NCBI RefSeq assembly: GCF_003584105.1
Contig: NZ_QXFO01000011.1
Coordinates: 290,675-354,674, forward strand
Length of the DNA stretch: 64,000 bases
Source: Flagellimonas taeanensis
Lineage (GTDB): Bacteria > Bacteroidota > Bacteroidia > Flavobacteriales > Flavobacteriaceae
Direction of reading: 5' to 3'
Part shown: in pieces, positions 28,666-38,620 of the stretch
Layout: each line of letters begins with the position of its first letter
Numbering within the stretch: position 1 is the stretch's first letter
Made by a program: the position numbers and the translations under genes
The notes under the pieces: model-generated
What the model was told of the DNA's origin: nothing
What the model saw: the letters and a program-made list of their open reading frames with translations, nothing else
The model's database searches: none

Positions 28666-29327
28666 TGTTTTTTTAGTTTTAGGATCAAGGAAATGGGTTT
28701 TTCCTCATCATTCACTATTTCTGTAATGCAAATCTCGCTTCCTCCCAATTGATTCAGCACGGAGGTCCAATCTTCGAATGTACGTGCATACCACGAATGT
28801 CCATCCGTAAAATTGCCCGGCAACCCTTTCCATGAATCGGACAACCACTGGCTTTTGTAGGGCAGCCCGTTCTGTAGCAAAAAGAAAGGGTGGAGGGTCT
28901 GTATCACAAGGGTCCCTTTCGATGAAAGTTGTTGAAGTGTATTGGTCAATAGTTGGTGCAGTCTTTCCTTCAGGTAAAGGCAAAAATTGAACACAGCGGT
29001 ATCAAATGGGGCATTGGGCATGGGTTTTCCATCGATGATGTTCTCATACGTAAATACATGGAAGTCTGCCTTGCTGTTTTTTCTGGCCTCGGTGATCAAA
29101 CTTTCTATGGCGTCCAGTCCAGTGGCTTCCCATCCCATTTTCTCCATTTCGCGGGTAAGCCAACCTTCACCGCATCCAATGTCCACAATTTTGCTGCCCT
29201 TCAGTTCGCTGACGGCCTCCAATATGGCCACATTGGTAAATCTCCTTGACGGAATGCTATGGTTTTGGATGACCTTGACCCATTCGGAAGCATTTTTTTC
29301 CCACGACTTTAAGATGTCCTCGCTCAT
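28662..29327 (-). CDS. Class I SAM-dependent methyltransferase in the recycling operon
   Basis: A 221-residue Rossmann-fold methyltransferase: motif I VDIGCGEGWLTREM, motif II TGLDAIESLI, motif IV-like FDTAVFNFCLYL, and a C-terminal LKLKK. The substrate is not evident. Overlaps of 4 nt on both sides (nagZ and anmK) show it is translated with peptidoglycan recycling enzymes, yet no methylation step is part of the known pathway. Confidence 0.88.
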   Translation of the reverse strand: MSEDILKSWEKNASEWVKVIQNHSIPSRRFTNVAILEAVSELKGSKIVDIGCGEGWLTREMEKMGWEATGLDAIESLITEARKNSKADFHVFTYENIIDGKPMPNAPFDTAVFNFCLYLKERLHQLLTNTLQQLSSKGTLVIQTLHPFFLLQNGLPYKSQWLSDSWKGLPGNFTDGHSWYARTFEDWTSVLNQLGGSEICITEIVNDEEKPISLILKLKKQ

Positions 29328-30928
29328 GCTTGAAACGTTTTTAGTTGGATGGGAAGCGTTCCCTTGGCCGAAATCGCTCCTTTGAAATGTTCGGCCGCTA
29401 CTTCTTGGAATTCTGGAAAATCCTGATAGACCACCACCACATTGGAGGTCGGTTTCAATCCTAAAAGGTCTAAAACATAAGGGTTGCCGAAAAGGTAGAT
29501 CAAGGTGTTGTTGTCATTGATCCACTTTTTGACGGTTTCCAATACATTTGTATCAAATCCAAACTGGTCCTTGGGTTTCACGGCAGGAGGAAATAGGGAC
29601 AGGACCACATTTTTGGTCGCTTTGATTTTTTCGTTAATGATGTCCGTTTGCAAAGCAATATCCAAGGGTTCAACCCCAAATTCGTCTTCCAATTTTTGGG
29701 AAAAGATGTTTTCTTTCCCGTTGTTGCAGGATATGTTGAGGAATCCCTCTGCTTTGAATTTTTGGATGCAGCTCGGGTTTCCATAAAGCTCCGTGATACT
29801 TTTGAGGGCTATGTTGCGGTTCAAAATGGATGCGGAACCGTCATTGGGCGCGACTATCTCTTTTTCAGAGGCAAAGGCTTTTTTCTTCAAGCTCCACAAC
29901 CGATCAAAACTTTCATCGATTCGCTCCTCAGTGGCCGTGTCCAGTATCAGTTGTATCCCTCCCGCAACATTTTCACTGAAACACAGTACGTCCATCCCTG
30001 CCTCAAAAGCTACCTGTTCCAACTTTCCTTTTTGGGGATATTTTTTGGAGACAGCGTGCATGTTGAGCGCATCTGAAATGATGACACCCTCAAAACCCAT
30101 TTCTTTCCGCAGGAGACCCGTGATGATTTTTGATGAAGTGGTCGATGGATTTTGGTCGTCCAATTGGGGTAGGGACAAATGGCCCACCATTACGGAATCC
30201 ACCCCTTTGTTGATGAGTTCCTGGAAAGGGAAGAGTTCGTTCTCCTTTAGCTCGGACAAAGATTTATCGATAACGGGCAGTCCCAAATGGGAATCGGTCG
30301 CCGTATCGCCGTGACCGGGAAAGTGCTTGATGGAGTTCAGTGTCCCGGTACTTTCCATTCCCCGAATGAAAGCTTCGGATTTGGTCAATACCTTTTCTTT
30401 GTTTTCCCCGAACGAACGGTAACCGATGACGGGGTTTTCAGGATTGTTGTTGATGTCCACTACTGGGGCAAGGTTCCACTGAATGCCAGCAGCCCTGCAA
30501 TCCCATCCAATATGCTGTCCCACTTGTAGGATCAGGTTTTCATCCCCATTCAGTGCACCTAAAGTGATGGCGTACGGAAACTGTGGGGTATTCTCAATGC
30601 GCATGGCCAACCCCCATTCGGCATCAATGGCCACCAACAGGGGAATTTCTGAGGCTTTCTGATATCGGGCGATGAGTTCCTTTAGCCGGTCATGGCTTTT
30701 GGCATTGTGCACCACTTTTTTCTTCCCTTCAAAATTGGTGGCGGCACTGGCCCTACTGTGGAAAAAGCAGATGGACCCAACATGGTGTTCCTTGATGAGC
30801 CTTTCCATTTTCTGTACCTCTTCCTCGGTATCGTTGATGAAAACCGCAGGCATGAACAATTGCCCGACTTTTTGTCTTAGGGTCAATTCTTTCTTTGAAA
30901 GTGTATAGGTTGGATGGGTATCAGTCAT
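29324..30928 (-). CDS. nagZ: Family 3 glycoside hydrolase, NagZ-type beta-N-acetylglucosaminidase
   Basis: A 534-residue GH3 protein. The barrel (about 10-345) has GVDSVMVGHLSLP, the NagZ motif KHFPGHGDTATDSHLGLP (Asp/His dyad) and the nucleophile Asp in VIISDALNMHAVS. A C-terminal alpha/beta domain (about 370-530) follows, but not the beta-lactamase module found on larger Bacteroidota homologues. There is no signal peptide, so it should act in the cytoplasm on muropeptides brought in by AmpG. I chose the ATG over a TTG three codons upstream. It overlaps ampG by 8 nt. Confidence 0.9.
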   Translation of the reverse strand: MTDTHPTYTLSKKELTLRQKVGQLFMPAVFINDTEEEVQKMERLIKEHHVGSICFFHSRASAATNFEGKKKVVHNAKSHDRLKELIARYQKASEIPLLVAIDAEWGLAMRIENTPQFPYAITLGALNGDENLILQVGQHIGWDCRAAGIQWNLAPVVDINNNPENPVIGYRSFGENKEKVLTKSEAFIRGMESTGTLNSIKHFPGHGDTATDSHLGLPVIDKSLSELKENELFPFQELINKGVDSVMVGHLSLPQLDDQNPSTTSSKIITGLLRKEMGFEGVIISDALNMHAVSKKYPQKGKLEQVAFEAGMDVLCFSENVAGGIQLILDTATEERIDESFDRLWSLKKKAFASEKEIVAPNDGSASILNRNIALKSITELYGNPSCIQKFKAEGFLNISCNNGKENIFSQKLEDEFGVEPLDIALQTDIINEKIKATKNVVLSLFPPAVKPKDQFGFDTNVLETVKKWINDNNTLIYLFGNPYVLDLLGLKPTSNVVVVYQDFPEFQEVAAEHFKGAISAKGTLPIQLKTFQA

Positions 30929-32201
30929 TGGATTCAACAGTTTTTTTGCCGTAATCGGCAGGGTATTTCAAAAAGCGCAGTACCACAAATGCGGGCAGGG
31001 CGGCGATCACGACCCAGGTAAAGAAGCCGCCATATCCCAACCACTCCTGTATGTATCCGCTGAGCATGCCGGGGAGCATCATCCCGAGGGCCATGAATCC
31101 GGTTGCGATGGCATAGTGCGATGTTTTGGAGGCTCCTTCGGCCACGTAGATGAGGTACATCATAAATGCGGCAAACCCGAAACCATAACCAAATTGCTCG
31201 ATCACCACGGTGCCCACTACGGCGAACATGCTGGTACTCTGTGTTATCGCCAAGAGGGCATACAGGGCATTGGGCAGGTTCAGGGCCAGCAACATGGGCA
31301 GCATCCATTTTTTTAGGCCATCCCGTGAGATTAGGATTCCGCCCAAGATTCCGCCAAGGGAGAGCATGATGATACCCACTGTACCGTAAATGGTGCCCAC
31401 GGCTTCCGTGGAATAGGCAAGTCCGCCCACCTCGAGCTTGTCCAAAAGGAACGGCGAGGCCATTTTTACCAATTGGGATTCGCCCAAGCGGTAGGTGAGG
31501 ATGAACAGGAGTGCCCAACCTATCTGTTTTTTCTTGAAAAAGGAGGCGAACACCTCAAAAAAGCCCATTTGTTTTTCTTTGGGTTGAGGTGCTGTTTCTT
31601 CAAACTTGGGCGTGGCAAAAAAGTTGGAAATGGTGAGGGCGATCATCAAAACGGCGGCACTGATCATGGTGATGGACCACGCTTTGGTGTTGTCCCCATA
31701 TGTGTTCTCCAAAAATCCAGCGAAAATGACCAATAGCCCTTGCCCGGTCACCATGGCCAATCGGTAAAAGGTGCTGCGGAGTCCAATGAAAAATGATTGT
31801 TTTTTCTGGGTGAGACCGATCATGTAGTAACCATCCGATGCAATATCATTGGTGGCGGATGCGAAGGCAGCCATCCAGAAAAACGCCAAGGTGATGGTGA
31901 AAAAGGAATTGGAGGGCAGGAACAGCCCGATTCCCAAAAATGCGAGGGCAATGACCAATTGCATGCCCAGGAACCATTTTCGCTTGGTGCCGTTGAGGTC
32001 CACAATGGGGCTCCACAACGGTTTGATGACCCAAGGCAAATAGAGCCAACTGGTGTACAGTCCTATTTCGGCATTGCCGATGCCCAACCGCTTGTACATG
32101 ATGACGGAGACCGTGACCACGAGAATGTATGGAATCCCTTGGGTAAAATATAGAAAGGGAATCCACAGCCAGGCGTTTTTGTCTTTGGGGGCTACATTCA
32201 T
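30921..32201 (-). CDS. ampG: AmpG-like muropeptide MFS permease
   Basis: A 426-residue, 12-helix transporter matching AmpG-type MFS proteins: WIPFLYFTQGIPYILVVTVSVIMY at the start, SWLYLPWVIKPLWSPIVD, FASATNDIASDGYYM, and FMALGMMLPGMLSGYIQEWLGY late. AmpG imports GlcNAc-anhydroMurNAc(-peptides) from the periplasm. The operon context with NagZ and AnmK supports the assignment. It overlaps the GNAT gene upstream and nagZ downstream. Confidence 0.9.
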   Translation of the reverse strand: MNVAPKDKNAWLWIPFLYFTQGIPYILVVTVSVIMYKRLGIGNAEIGLYTSWLYLPWVIKPLWSPIVDLNGTKRKWFLGMQLVIALAFLGIGLFLPSNSFFTITLAFFWMAAFASATNDIASDGYYMIGLTQKKQSFFIGLRSTFYRLAMVTGQGLLVIFAGFLENTYGDNTKAWSITMISAAVLMIALTISNFFATPKFEETAPQPKEKQMGFFEVFASFFKKKQIGWALLFILTYRLGESQLVKMASPFLLDKLEVGGLAYSTEAVGTIYGTVGIIMLSLGGILGGILISRDGLKKWMLPMLLALNLPNALYALLAITQSTSMFAVVGTVVIEQFGYGFGFAAFMMYLIYVAEGASKTSHYAIATGFMALGMMLPGMLSGYIQEWLGYGGFFTWVVIAALPAFVVLRFLKYPADYGKKTVESND

Positions 32202-32680
32202 TTGCGGTGCTTTAATAGGTTCTGGTAGATGCTTTTTTCCGATTTCTCGATGATGGTGGCACCTACGGTTTTTTCGTAATAGCTGGCAGGACCGACCCCT
32301 CCGATGACGGCGTAGGCATATCCCATTTCCTTCAGTGCGAGCAAGGATTTTACCAACAGGATCTTGCCCAAGTTTTTGCCCCTCTCGCTGGGAAGAACTC
32401 CCGTAGGGCCAAAAAAGTTTTTTGCCGTGCTCTCAAAACAGGCAAAACCCAGAATTTCCTGTTCCCGTTGGGCAATGAAACAATTTACGGGCAAGGCCGA
32501 GAAGGCAGCCTCGGTCTCATCGGCCCAGTTTGTGCTAAAATGCTGACCGACCCAATCCACAACAATGCTTTTTTCGGGAGGGATGGGCCTTTTAAAAAAG
32601 ATACCCTCTTTCTCGAAAAGCGCTTTTTCCGCTGTGGAGATGTCGGGGAGGTCCATAAGTCGAACAAGCATGTCGTACAT
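32198..32680 (-). CDS. GNAT family acetyltransferase in the recycling operon
   Basis: A 160-residue GNAT-like protein: NCFIAQREQEILGFACFEST (beta2-beta4), then GPTGVLPSERGKNLGKILLVKSLLALKEMG with the Q/RxxGxG/A-like acetyl-CoA loop, and YYEKTVGATII. The acceptor is unknown. It starts 6 nt after the DigH-like gene and overlaps ampG by 4 nt. Acetylation of an amino sugar or a muropeptide amine would fit the context, but that is inference. Confidence 0.78.
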   Translation of the reverse strand: MYDMLVRLMDLPDISTAEKALFEKEGIFFKRPIPPEKSIVVDWVGQHFSTNWADETEAAFSALPVNCFIAQREQEILGFACFESTAKNFFGPTGVLPSERGKNLGKILLVKSLLALKEMGYAYAVIGGVGPASYYEKTVGATIIEKSEKSIYQNLLKHRK

Positions 32681-32686
32681 ATCGGG

Positions 32687-34171
32687 CTATTTGATGTTCA
32701 GGGGTTGCATGGCACTTTGGTTGCCAAAGGCATCACTTATATTTATCTCGAGTTCACCTCGGAGCTGCTTTGGCGATAGGTTGAATTGAAAACAACCTTC
32801 CACATCACTTTCTGAAAGATATTCTTTTCCAAGAAGCTGTGCTTTTCCATTTTTCACAAGGTAAAGGTTCAGAAAACGAGGAATTTGGTCCACATGGCTG
32901 ATGCAAATCTCCACGGATTGCCCTGTGTTTTCCAAAGAAACGATTGCAGGCAACTGTATATCTCTTGCCTTCTGGTTGATGGGACCGGGATTTTTAGCGG
33001 GCAACCGATAAAATTTCTTTTCCAGTTTGGTGTTGACCTTTTCGTGCTGGCCCATCAATGATTTGGCACTGAAGAAGATATTGCCATCAATATTTTCCAG
33101 ATTACGTGCAAGTTTTAATTGCTTTGGAATTTCGTTTTTCTTGCTCCAAGCCTTATCAGCATTGTTGTTGATTTTATAAGTGCCATTGCCCATGTACAGG
33201 TTGGTATTGGGGGTGGCATTGGCCCACCAAGAAGCGATTTTTTTGTGTGAAGCTACCGGATAATCCATGCTCCAATAGGCTTGTGGGGCCAAATAGTCCA
33301 GCCAACCTTCCTGCACCCAGAGCACGGGGTCTGCATACAGGTCCTCGTAGGTGGTCTGTCCGGCTTGGGTATCCGAGCCCTTTGGGTCGGTGCTTTTGTT
33401 TTTCCATACCCCGAACGGACTGATGCCGAACTGTACCCAAGGTTTGTTCTTTTTGATGGTGGCGTGTACGTTTTTCACGAGGGAATCCACATTGCTTCGT
33501 CGCCAATCTTCCAAGGATTGTCCGGGCAATCCGTATTTGGAAAAAGTTGCTGCATCCCCAAATGTTTCCCCCTCGATTTTATAGGGATAGAAATAATCAT
33601 CGAAATGGATGGCGTCCAGCTCGTAGGTGGTGACCAATTCTTCAATAATCTGGTTGAATTTGTCCCGCACTTCGGGGAGGCCGGGATCATAGTAGTATTT
33701 TTTGCCGTACTTGAGCATCCAGTCGGGATGTTGGTAAAAGTCATGGGATTTGGAAAGGGCCAGGGTGTCCAAATCAAATGTGGCGCGATAGGGATTGAGC
33801 CAAGCGTGGAATTCCATCCCTCGTTTGTGGGTTTCCTTGATCATCCATTGGAGCGGTTCTTCAAAACCTTCGGGCGCGTTTCCTTGTTGGCCCGATAGGT
33901 ATTTGGACCATGGGGCCAATTGGGTAGGGTAGAGGGCATCCCCAGCTGTCCTCACTTGCACAATGGCCGCATTGAAGTTCAACTTTTCGTAAAAGTCAAG
34001 TATGGCAATGAAGTCCTTCTTTTTCTTTTCAGCATCATCGGAAGGATGCTTCGGCCAATCGATGTTGGCCACAGTGGCTATCCATACTCCCCTGAATTCC
34101 TCCTTGGGTGCTTTGGAAACCGCACAGGAAATCAGAAAAGCAAAAGGGATCAGATAGAGGAATCTTTTCAT
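32687..34171 (-). CDS. DigH-like (DUF187/GHL10) peptidoglycan glycosidase lipoprotein
   Basis: A 494-residue lipoprotein with signal ending LISC (Cys16). A GH10-like TIM barrel follows: EFRGVWIATVANIDWP, FNAAIVQVRTAGDALYP, GMEFHAWLNPYRA, DAIHFDDYFYPY and FGISPFGVWKNKS. A beta-rich C-terminal domain starts at about residue 400. E. coli DigH (YddW), of the same family, cleaves denuded glycan strands. It is the first gene of the glycosidase-GNAT-ampG-nagZ-methyltransferase-anmK unit, so it probably feeds that pathway from the periplasm or surface. Confidence 0.87.
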   Translation of the reverse strand: MKRFLYLIPFAFLISCAVSKAPKEEFRGVWIATVANIDWPKHPSDDAEKKKKDFIAILDFYEKLNFNAAIVQVRTAGDALYPTQLAPWSKYLSGQQGNAPEGFEEPLQWMIKETHKRGMEFHAWLNPYRATFDLDTLALSKSHDFYQHPDWMLKYGKKYYYDPGLPEVRDKFNQIIEELVTTYELDAIHFDDYFYPYKIEGETFGDAATFSKYGLPGQSLEDWRRSNVDSLVKNVHATIKKNKPWVQFGISPFGVWKNKSTDPKGSDTQAGQTTYEDLYADPVLWVQEGWLDYLAPQAYWSMDYPVASHKKIASWWANATPNTNLYMGNGTYKINNNADKAWSKKNEIPKQLKLARNLENIDGNIFFSAKSLMGQHEKVNTKLEKKFYRLPAKNPGPINQKARDIQLPAIVSLENTGQSVEICISHVDQIPRFLNLYLVKNGKAQLLGKEYLSESDVEGCFQFNLSPKQLRGELEINISDAFGNQSAMQPLNIK

Positions 34172-34182
34172 GAAATGGAATA

Positions 34183-34219
34183 AAAAAGGCCTACGTATGC
34201 ACTAAATGTAGGCCTTTTT
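34183..34219. terminator. Terminator after the SusC/SusD genes
   Basis: Perfect 12-bp inverted repeat: AAAAAGGCCTAC at 34183-34194 and GTAGGCCTTTTT at 34208-34219, with a 13-nt loop. The arms carry A/T runs, so it can terminate on both strands. It lies 44 nt after the susD stop (minus strand) and just upstream of the DigH-like gene, separating two transcription units. Confidence 0.88.
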
Positions 34220-34262
34220 GCTAAAATTGAATTAAACAACTAACAACTCAAATGAATTTTCA

Positions 34263-35603
34263 TCATATGGCCGGATCAGGAGGAGTGTTCGTATTGTTGT
34301 CCCTTTCCGTCAAAGGATATGGATAAAAGTTCCTGTTCCGTTCTTCATCGAAATTTTGTACTGTTGGGGTTGGCTCAGGCCTTCCAAACCTTCTACTGTC
34401 CTCGAGACTACCTCCGGTGAGGAACAATTCGGCCCTTCTGTTTTTGTAGACTTCATCCAGCAAGGCATCCACAGATGTATCTCCACTATAGGCAGCCACA
34501 TTGGCGTTTACACCGAAGATATCGTCATTGTCCGTAAGTACCAGGTTCAAGGCCGCAATTGCCGCACCTGTATCTGGGGAAGCTTTTCTTAGGTTGGCCT
34601 CTGCAATGATGAGGTTCATTTCATCTGGTAAATAGACTGGGATTGCTTCCGAGCCATTTTCACCATCAAAGAAACCTGCCAGGTCCTCGATGGGCAATAG
34701 GTTAAGGTTCAATTCATCCAAAGGGATCAAATAGAAGGCCAATCGGCCATCGGCATCGTCAAATACGAAGCTTTCCGGTAGACCAAAATTATCCCTTGGT
34801 TTGAAGTTGTCCACGCCATTTTGATAGACCCTGGCCCAAACGGGGTTCAGGTTCTGGGAATCGTATGAGAAAACAGAGCCAGAGGTCTGGTCCACAGAGG
34901 ATGCAGCTGCAATGGCAGCATCATAATTACCGGCATAGAGATTGAATCTGGCCAGCATTGCACCAATGGTATTTTCCAAATCTATCTGACCTCTCAATAT
35001 TTCCGCTTCAAATTCGGCAGAAATGGGTGTCGCCGCTAGAAGTGTTTGTGCCTCGGTCAGCAAGCTAACAGCGGTATTGAAGCCTTCGATCCTGCTTACA
35101 AAAGGAGGGTTGTCATCTGAAGTGGCAACGATCACTTGTTCGTAGTTTTGGGCCATGGCCCCGATACTCATGGCATGGAACAATTTGGCGAAAGCAACAA
35201 GGCCACTTCGCGTTCCTGCCTCTATTTCCAAGCTTTCGGCCTCGGTGGCAATATTCTCGGCAATACCGATTACCCTCAACATAGTGGCCCAAAGCCCTTC
35301 TATGTTTGAGGTGTTGTTTGGGATATCCCCGCCATTTTCAAGGTCTATCAAGTTTTGGAAAGTACTGGTGATGCCAACCTCCCTTGTGGTGATGGCAGGG
35401 GTCTCTATCATCCATCGCATACCTGTTGTGGAATAGAGTTCCTGCATACCTATCGAGGCGGCCAAAATACCTTCCCTTGAAGCGTAAACTTGGTCGGCTG
35501 AAGCTGCGTTCGGATTTTCAAAGTCTGTTTCGCACGATGTGACCGCCAACATGGACGTTAGCAGGAACATCAGTTTTAATGTATTGTATCTATAAATTTT
35601 CAT
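34263..35603 (-). CDS. SusD/RagB family surface lipoprotein
   Basis: A 446-residue SusD-like lipoprotein: signal ending VTSC, then TDFENPNAAS, helical TPR-like parts (ATMLRVIGIAENIATEAE, VAFAKLFHAMSIGAMAQNY) and the RagB C-terminal region with YKNRRAELFLTGGSLEDSRRFGRPEP and FYPYPLTERD. SusD proteins cap a SusC porin and deliver ligand to it. The neighbouring peptidoglycan recycling genes suggest a muropeptide or amino-sugar ligand (inference). I start at the ATG two codons after a TTG. Confidence 0.93.
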   Translation of the reverse strand: MKIYRYNTLKLMFLLTSMLAVTSCETDFENPNAASADQVYASREGILAASIGMQELYSTTGMRWMIETPAITTREVGITSTFQNLIDLENGGDIPNNTSNIEGLWATMLRVIGIAENIATEAESLEIEAGTRSGLVAFAKLFHAMSIGAMAQNYEQVIVATSDDNPPFVSRIEGFNTAVSLLTEAQTLLAATPISAEFEAEILRGQIDLENTIGAMLARFNLYAGNYDAAIAAASSVDQTSGSVFSYDSQNLNPVWARVYQNGVDNFKPRDNFGLPESFVFDDADGRLAFYLIPLDELNLNLLPIEDLAGFFDGENGSEAIPVYLPDEMNLIIAEANLRKASPDTGAAIAALNLVLTDNDDIFGVNANVAAYSGDTSVDALLDEVYKNRRAELFLTGGSLEDSRRFGRPEPTPTVQNFDEERNRNFYPYPLTERDNNTNTPPDPAI

Positions 35604-35621
35604 TGTCAATTTTTTTTAGGA

Positions 35622-38597
35622 TTAGAAACTAACGTTTACGCCCAATTGATAGGTCCTTGGGATAGGTACTGTGGCAAAATCGAATCCACGTACTCCATTA
35701 CTCTGTCCTGCTGCACTTACTTCTGGATCCCATCCGGAGTAATCGTCCCAAGAAATCAAGTTTCTGCCCACTAGACTGAACCTTACATTGTCTATATGCT
35801 CCCATTTGGGTTTGAAGGTATAGCTCAATGCCACTTCCCTTAGTTTTACAAAAGATCCATCCTCTACAAATTCCTCAAAAATACTCGCTTGTGCACTTCC
35901 ATAGCCCTTGGGTCTGTTGCCCAAAAGTTCCTGTCCTACATTGTAACCACCACCAAAGACAACGTTGTCCAGCAATCTTCTGTTCCAGTTGAAGACATCG
36001 TAGCCTTGGACGGCATCGAACTGTACCCTTAGGCCAAAGTCTTTGTAGGTAAACTCGTTGATCAACGATCCGAACCAATCTGGGTTGGGATCACCTATGA
36101 CTTTGGAGCGCTCACCTTCCTCAGTTTGCCCTCTGTAGGGATATCCTGCATCATCAAGGGCTATGGATCCATCTTCGTTTCTGGCATAGAATCCATGGTA
36201 GAAAACCCCAAGCGGTTGACCTTCAATTACATAATTGGTGGAAAAGCTGCCGGGAAGTGCAATTCTACCGCCGCCGGCCACATTGGTCACTTCGTTTTTG
36301 TTCTTTGAGAAGGTGGCCGTAAGGTCCCAGTTAAAGTCTTTGGTCTTGATCGGGGCTCCTCTCAGCAATACTTCCACACCAGTGTTCTCCAGATTTCCGA
36401 CATTTTCGAATCGTGAGCTGAAACCGCTGGATGGCGCCAATACCCTTTGCAATAAGAGATCGGTGACTTTTTGTTTGTAGTAAGAAAATTCAATACCGAT
36501 TCTATTGTTCAATAGTCCTGCGTCAAAACCAAGTTCTGTTTCATCCTGTCGTTCTGGCTTAAGGCTTTCATTGCCCAATTGGGTGCTTGGAATCAAACTT
36601 ACGGAACCGGTCAGGGCGGATGGGTTGTAGTTGGAGAATCTTGCATAGGCACTCAAGGCGGTCAAGTTGCCTGCCTGGCCCCAAGAAGCCCGAAGCTTGA
36701 ACAGGTTGAAAGTATCGCCAAAAGTGTTTTTCCAAAAATCCTCATCAGACATTACATAGGAAGCACTAGCCTTAAAGTACAACTGGTTACGCTCGTCCTC
36801 ACCAAAGGTGGATGCACCATCCATACGTACGGCCCCGTTCACGTAGATTTTGTCATTGAAACCAAATGATTGTTGGAAGAAAGCGCCCCAATAGGATATT
36901 TGGGAACGGTTTTCCCCTTGCTCCAAGATGCTTCCACCAGTTGCGGTCTCCACCACGGGAGGCAAGCCTGTTGCATTGATACCTATGTTCTCACGTTCTT
37001 CATACTGCCAGGATCCACCCAAGGTTGATGTCGAGGAGATGGATGAGGTAATATCTGTTTTATATGTGAAATTTAGGTCTGAGTTGTATTGGAAGCTGTT
37101 CAGGTCCGATCTTCTGGCATACCCATCAGGATTAGGGGAGGTGTTGTTGATCGGGATATAGGCAGTAGCCGATTGGTTGTAATAGTCCAATCCCAAGGTA
37201 TATTTAGCGCTCAATTTCTCAGTGAAATTTGCGTCAAGTGCCACACTTGTGATAAAACGGTTGGTCTTTTGGGCAAAATCAAAGCGGGCCACAGCCTCAG
37301 CAGGGTTTGTTCTTGGCACTGCGGGGGAGGTGACGGGATATACCCCTGATTCGTCTGGAGATGGGTCGATGGAGTTGTCACTGAACACAAAGCCCGTGAT
37401 GGCACCATATGCACTGTTGATCCCTCCATTGGGCATGTCATCGCTGACACTTCTGATGTAATTGAAACCACCTGTGATATCCAACCAATCAAAGGCCTTT
37501 TGGGTAAGATTGGCCTTGAAGCCGTACCGCTTAAAATTGGTGTTCTTTATGATACCATCATTGTCCAAATGGGAAGCGGACAGATAATAGGATGTTTTCT
37601 CTGTTCCGCCAGTCATGGAGAAATAGTTTTCAATCCCAAAACCAGATTCGAACATTTCATCCTGAAGGTCATAGCGATCTACTTCGACTGTCGTAAGGTC
37701 CGATCGGTTGGAAGGCACGGCCCAGGCCAAGGGGACCTGGTTGTAATCAATTTTCTTGCGAAGTTCATTTATCCTGGTATTGGTCATGAACGTAAACTTG
37801 GGCTCGCCGCTTCTTCCTTGTTTGGTGAAAATCTGGACAACACCGTTGCTCGCCCTAGATCCGTAAATGGCAGCAGCAGCAGCTCCTTTGATGATCTCTA
37901 TCTTCTCGATGTCGTTGGGGTTGATGTCCGCCAAGCGGTTCTGTGCATTCCCCCCAAGGTCCACGAGCTCGTTGCTCGAGTTGCTGATGATGATCCCATC
38001 CACGATGTAAAGAGGATCCGAGCTACCTGCAATGGTACTTGGTCCACGAAGACGAATACTGATACCGCCTGCGGGATCACCTGAGTTTTGTTGTACCAGG
38101 GCTCCGGTGACTTTACCGGCAATGGCCTGGTCTATCTGTGTAGCGCCATTGTCCACTAACTCTTCGGCTTTTACCGAGGATATGGCATTACCCAAGGTCC
38201 TTTTGTTGGCTCCTGCCCCCGTACCCGTGACAACTACCTCGTCAAGGCTCAATAAATCCTCGGCAAGATTGGCATCGGTAGTGATCGAGGAACTTCCGCC
38301 CGCGGTGACTGCGATTCGCTGTGTGGAAAACCCCAGTGAACTGATTGCCAACGTGTAAGAGTCTGATTCCAAAGTGGCGGAAAAGCTATAATTTCCGTCA
38401 AAATCGGTGACGGAACCATAAGATGTGTTCTCAATGAACACTGAAGCACCAGCAAGTGGCACTCCTGTGCCACTTTCAGTAACGGTCCCCGAAAAGGTGT
38501 ATTGGCTCTGGGCGAAGGCTGAAAGCGCAGACGCCAAGAAGACAATTAAAACCAGTCGGGACCTCATCTGTCCTAAATAGTCATGTAGTTTTCGCAT
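35622..38597 (-). CDS. SusC/RagA family TonB-dependent outer membrane transporter
   Basis: A 991-residue TonB-linked porin: signal peptide (ending AFAQ), CarboxypepD-reg-like domain (YTFSGTVTESGTGVPLAGASV), the SusC motif region LDEVVVTGTGAGANKRTLGNA, plug domain (TIAGSSDPLYIVDGI, SNGVVQIFTKQG) and a beta-barrel ending YQLGVNVSF. It imports a ligand across the outer membrane with the downstream SusD partner (18-nt spacing). It lies 23 nt after the nagB fusion gene and is probably co-transcribed with it. Confidence 0.95.
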   Translation of the reverse strand: MRKLHDYLGQMRSRLVLIVFLASALSAFAQSQYTFSGTVTESGTGVPLAGASVFIENTSYGSVTDFDGNYSFSATLESDSYTLAISSLGFSTQRIAVTAGGSSSITTDANLAEDLLSLDEVVVTGTGAGANKRTLGNAISSVKAEELVDNGATQIDQAIAGKVTGALVQQNSGDPAGGISIRLRGPSTIAGSSDPLYIVDGIIISNSSNELVDLGGNAQNRLADINPNDIEKIEIIKGAAAAAIYGSRASNGVVQIFTKQGRSGEPKFTFMTNTRINELRKKIDYNQVPLAWAVPSNRSDLTTVEVDRYDLQDEMFESGFGIENYFSMTGGTEKTSYYLSASHLDNDGIIKNTNFKRYGFKANLTQKAFDWLDITGGFNYIRSVSDDMPNGGINSAYGAITGFVFSDNSIDPSPDESGVYPVTSPAVPRTNPAEAVARFDFAQKTNRFITSVALDANFTEKLSAKYTLGLDYYNQSATAYIPINNTSPNPDGYARRSDLNSFQYNSDLNFTYKTDITSSISSTSTLGGSWQYEERENIGINATGLPPVVETATGGSILEQGENRSQISYWGAFFQQSFGFNDKIYVNGAVRMDGASTFGEDERNQLYFKASASYVMSDEDFWKNTFGDTFNLFKLRASWGQAGNLTALSAYARFSNYNPSALTGSVSLIPSTQLGNESLKPERQDETELGFDAGLLNNRIGIEFSYYKQKVTDLLLQRVLAPSSGFSSRFENVGNLENTGVEVLLRGAPIKTKDFNWDLTATFSKNKNEVTNVAGGGRIALPGSFSTNYVIEGQPLGVFYHGFYARNEDGSIALDDAGYPYRGQTEEGERSKVIGDPNPDWFGSLINEFTYKDFGLRVQFDAVQGYDVFNWNRRLLDNVVFGGGYNVGQELLGNRPKGYGSAQASIFEEFVEDGSFVKLREVALSYTFKPKWEHIDNVRFSLVGRNLISWDDYSGWDPEVSAAGQSNGVRGFDFATVPIPRTYQLGVNVSF

Positions 38598-38620
38598 AAA
38601 TTTGAGTAGTTTAATTAGAG

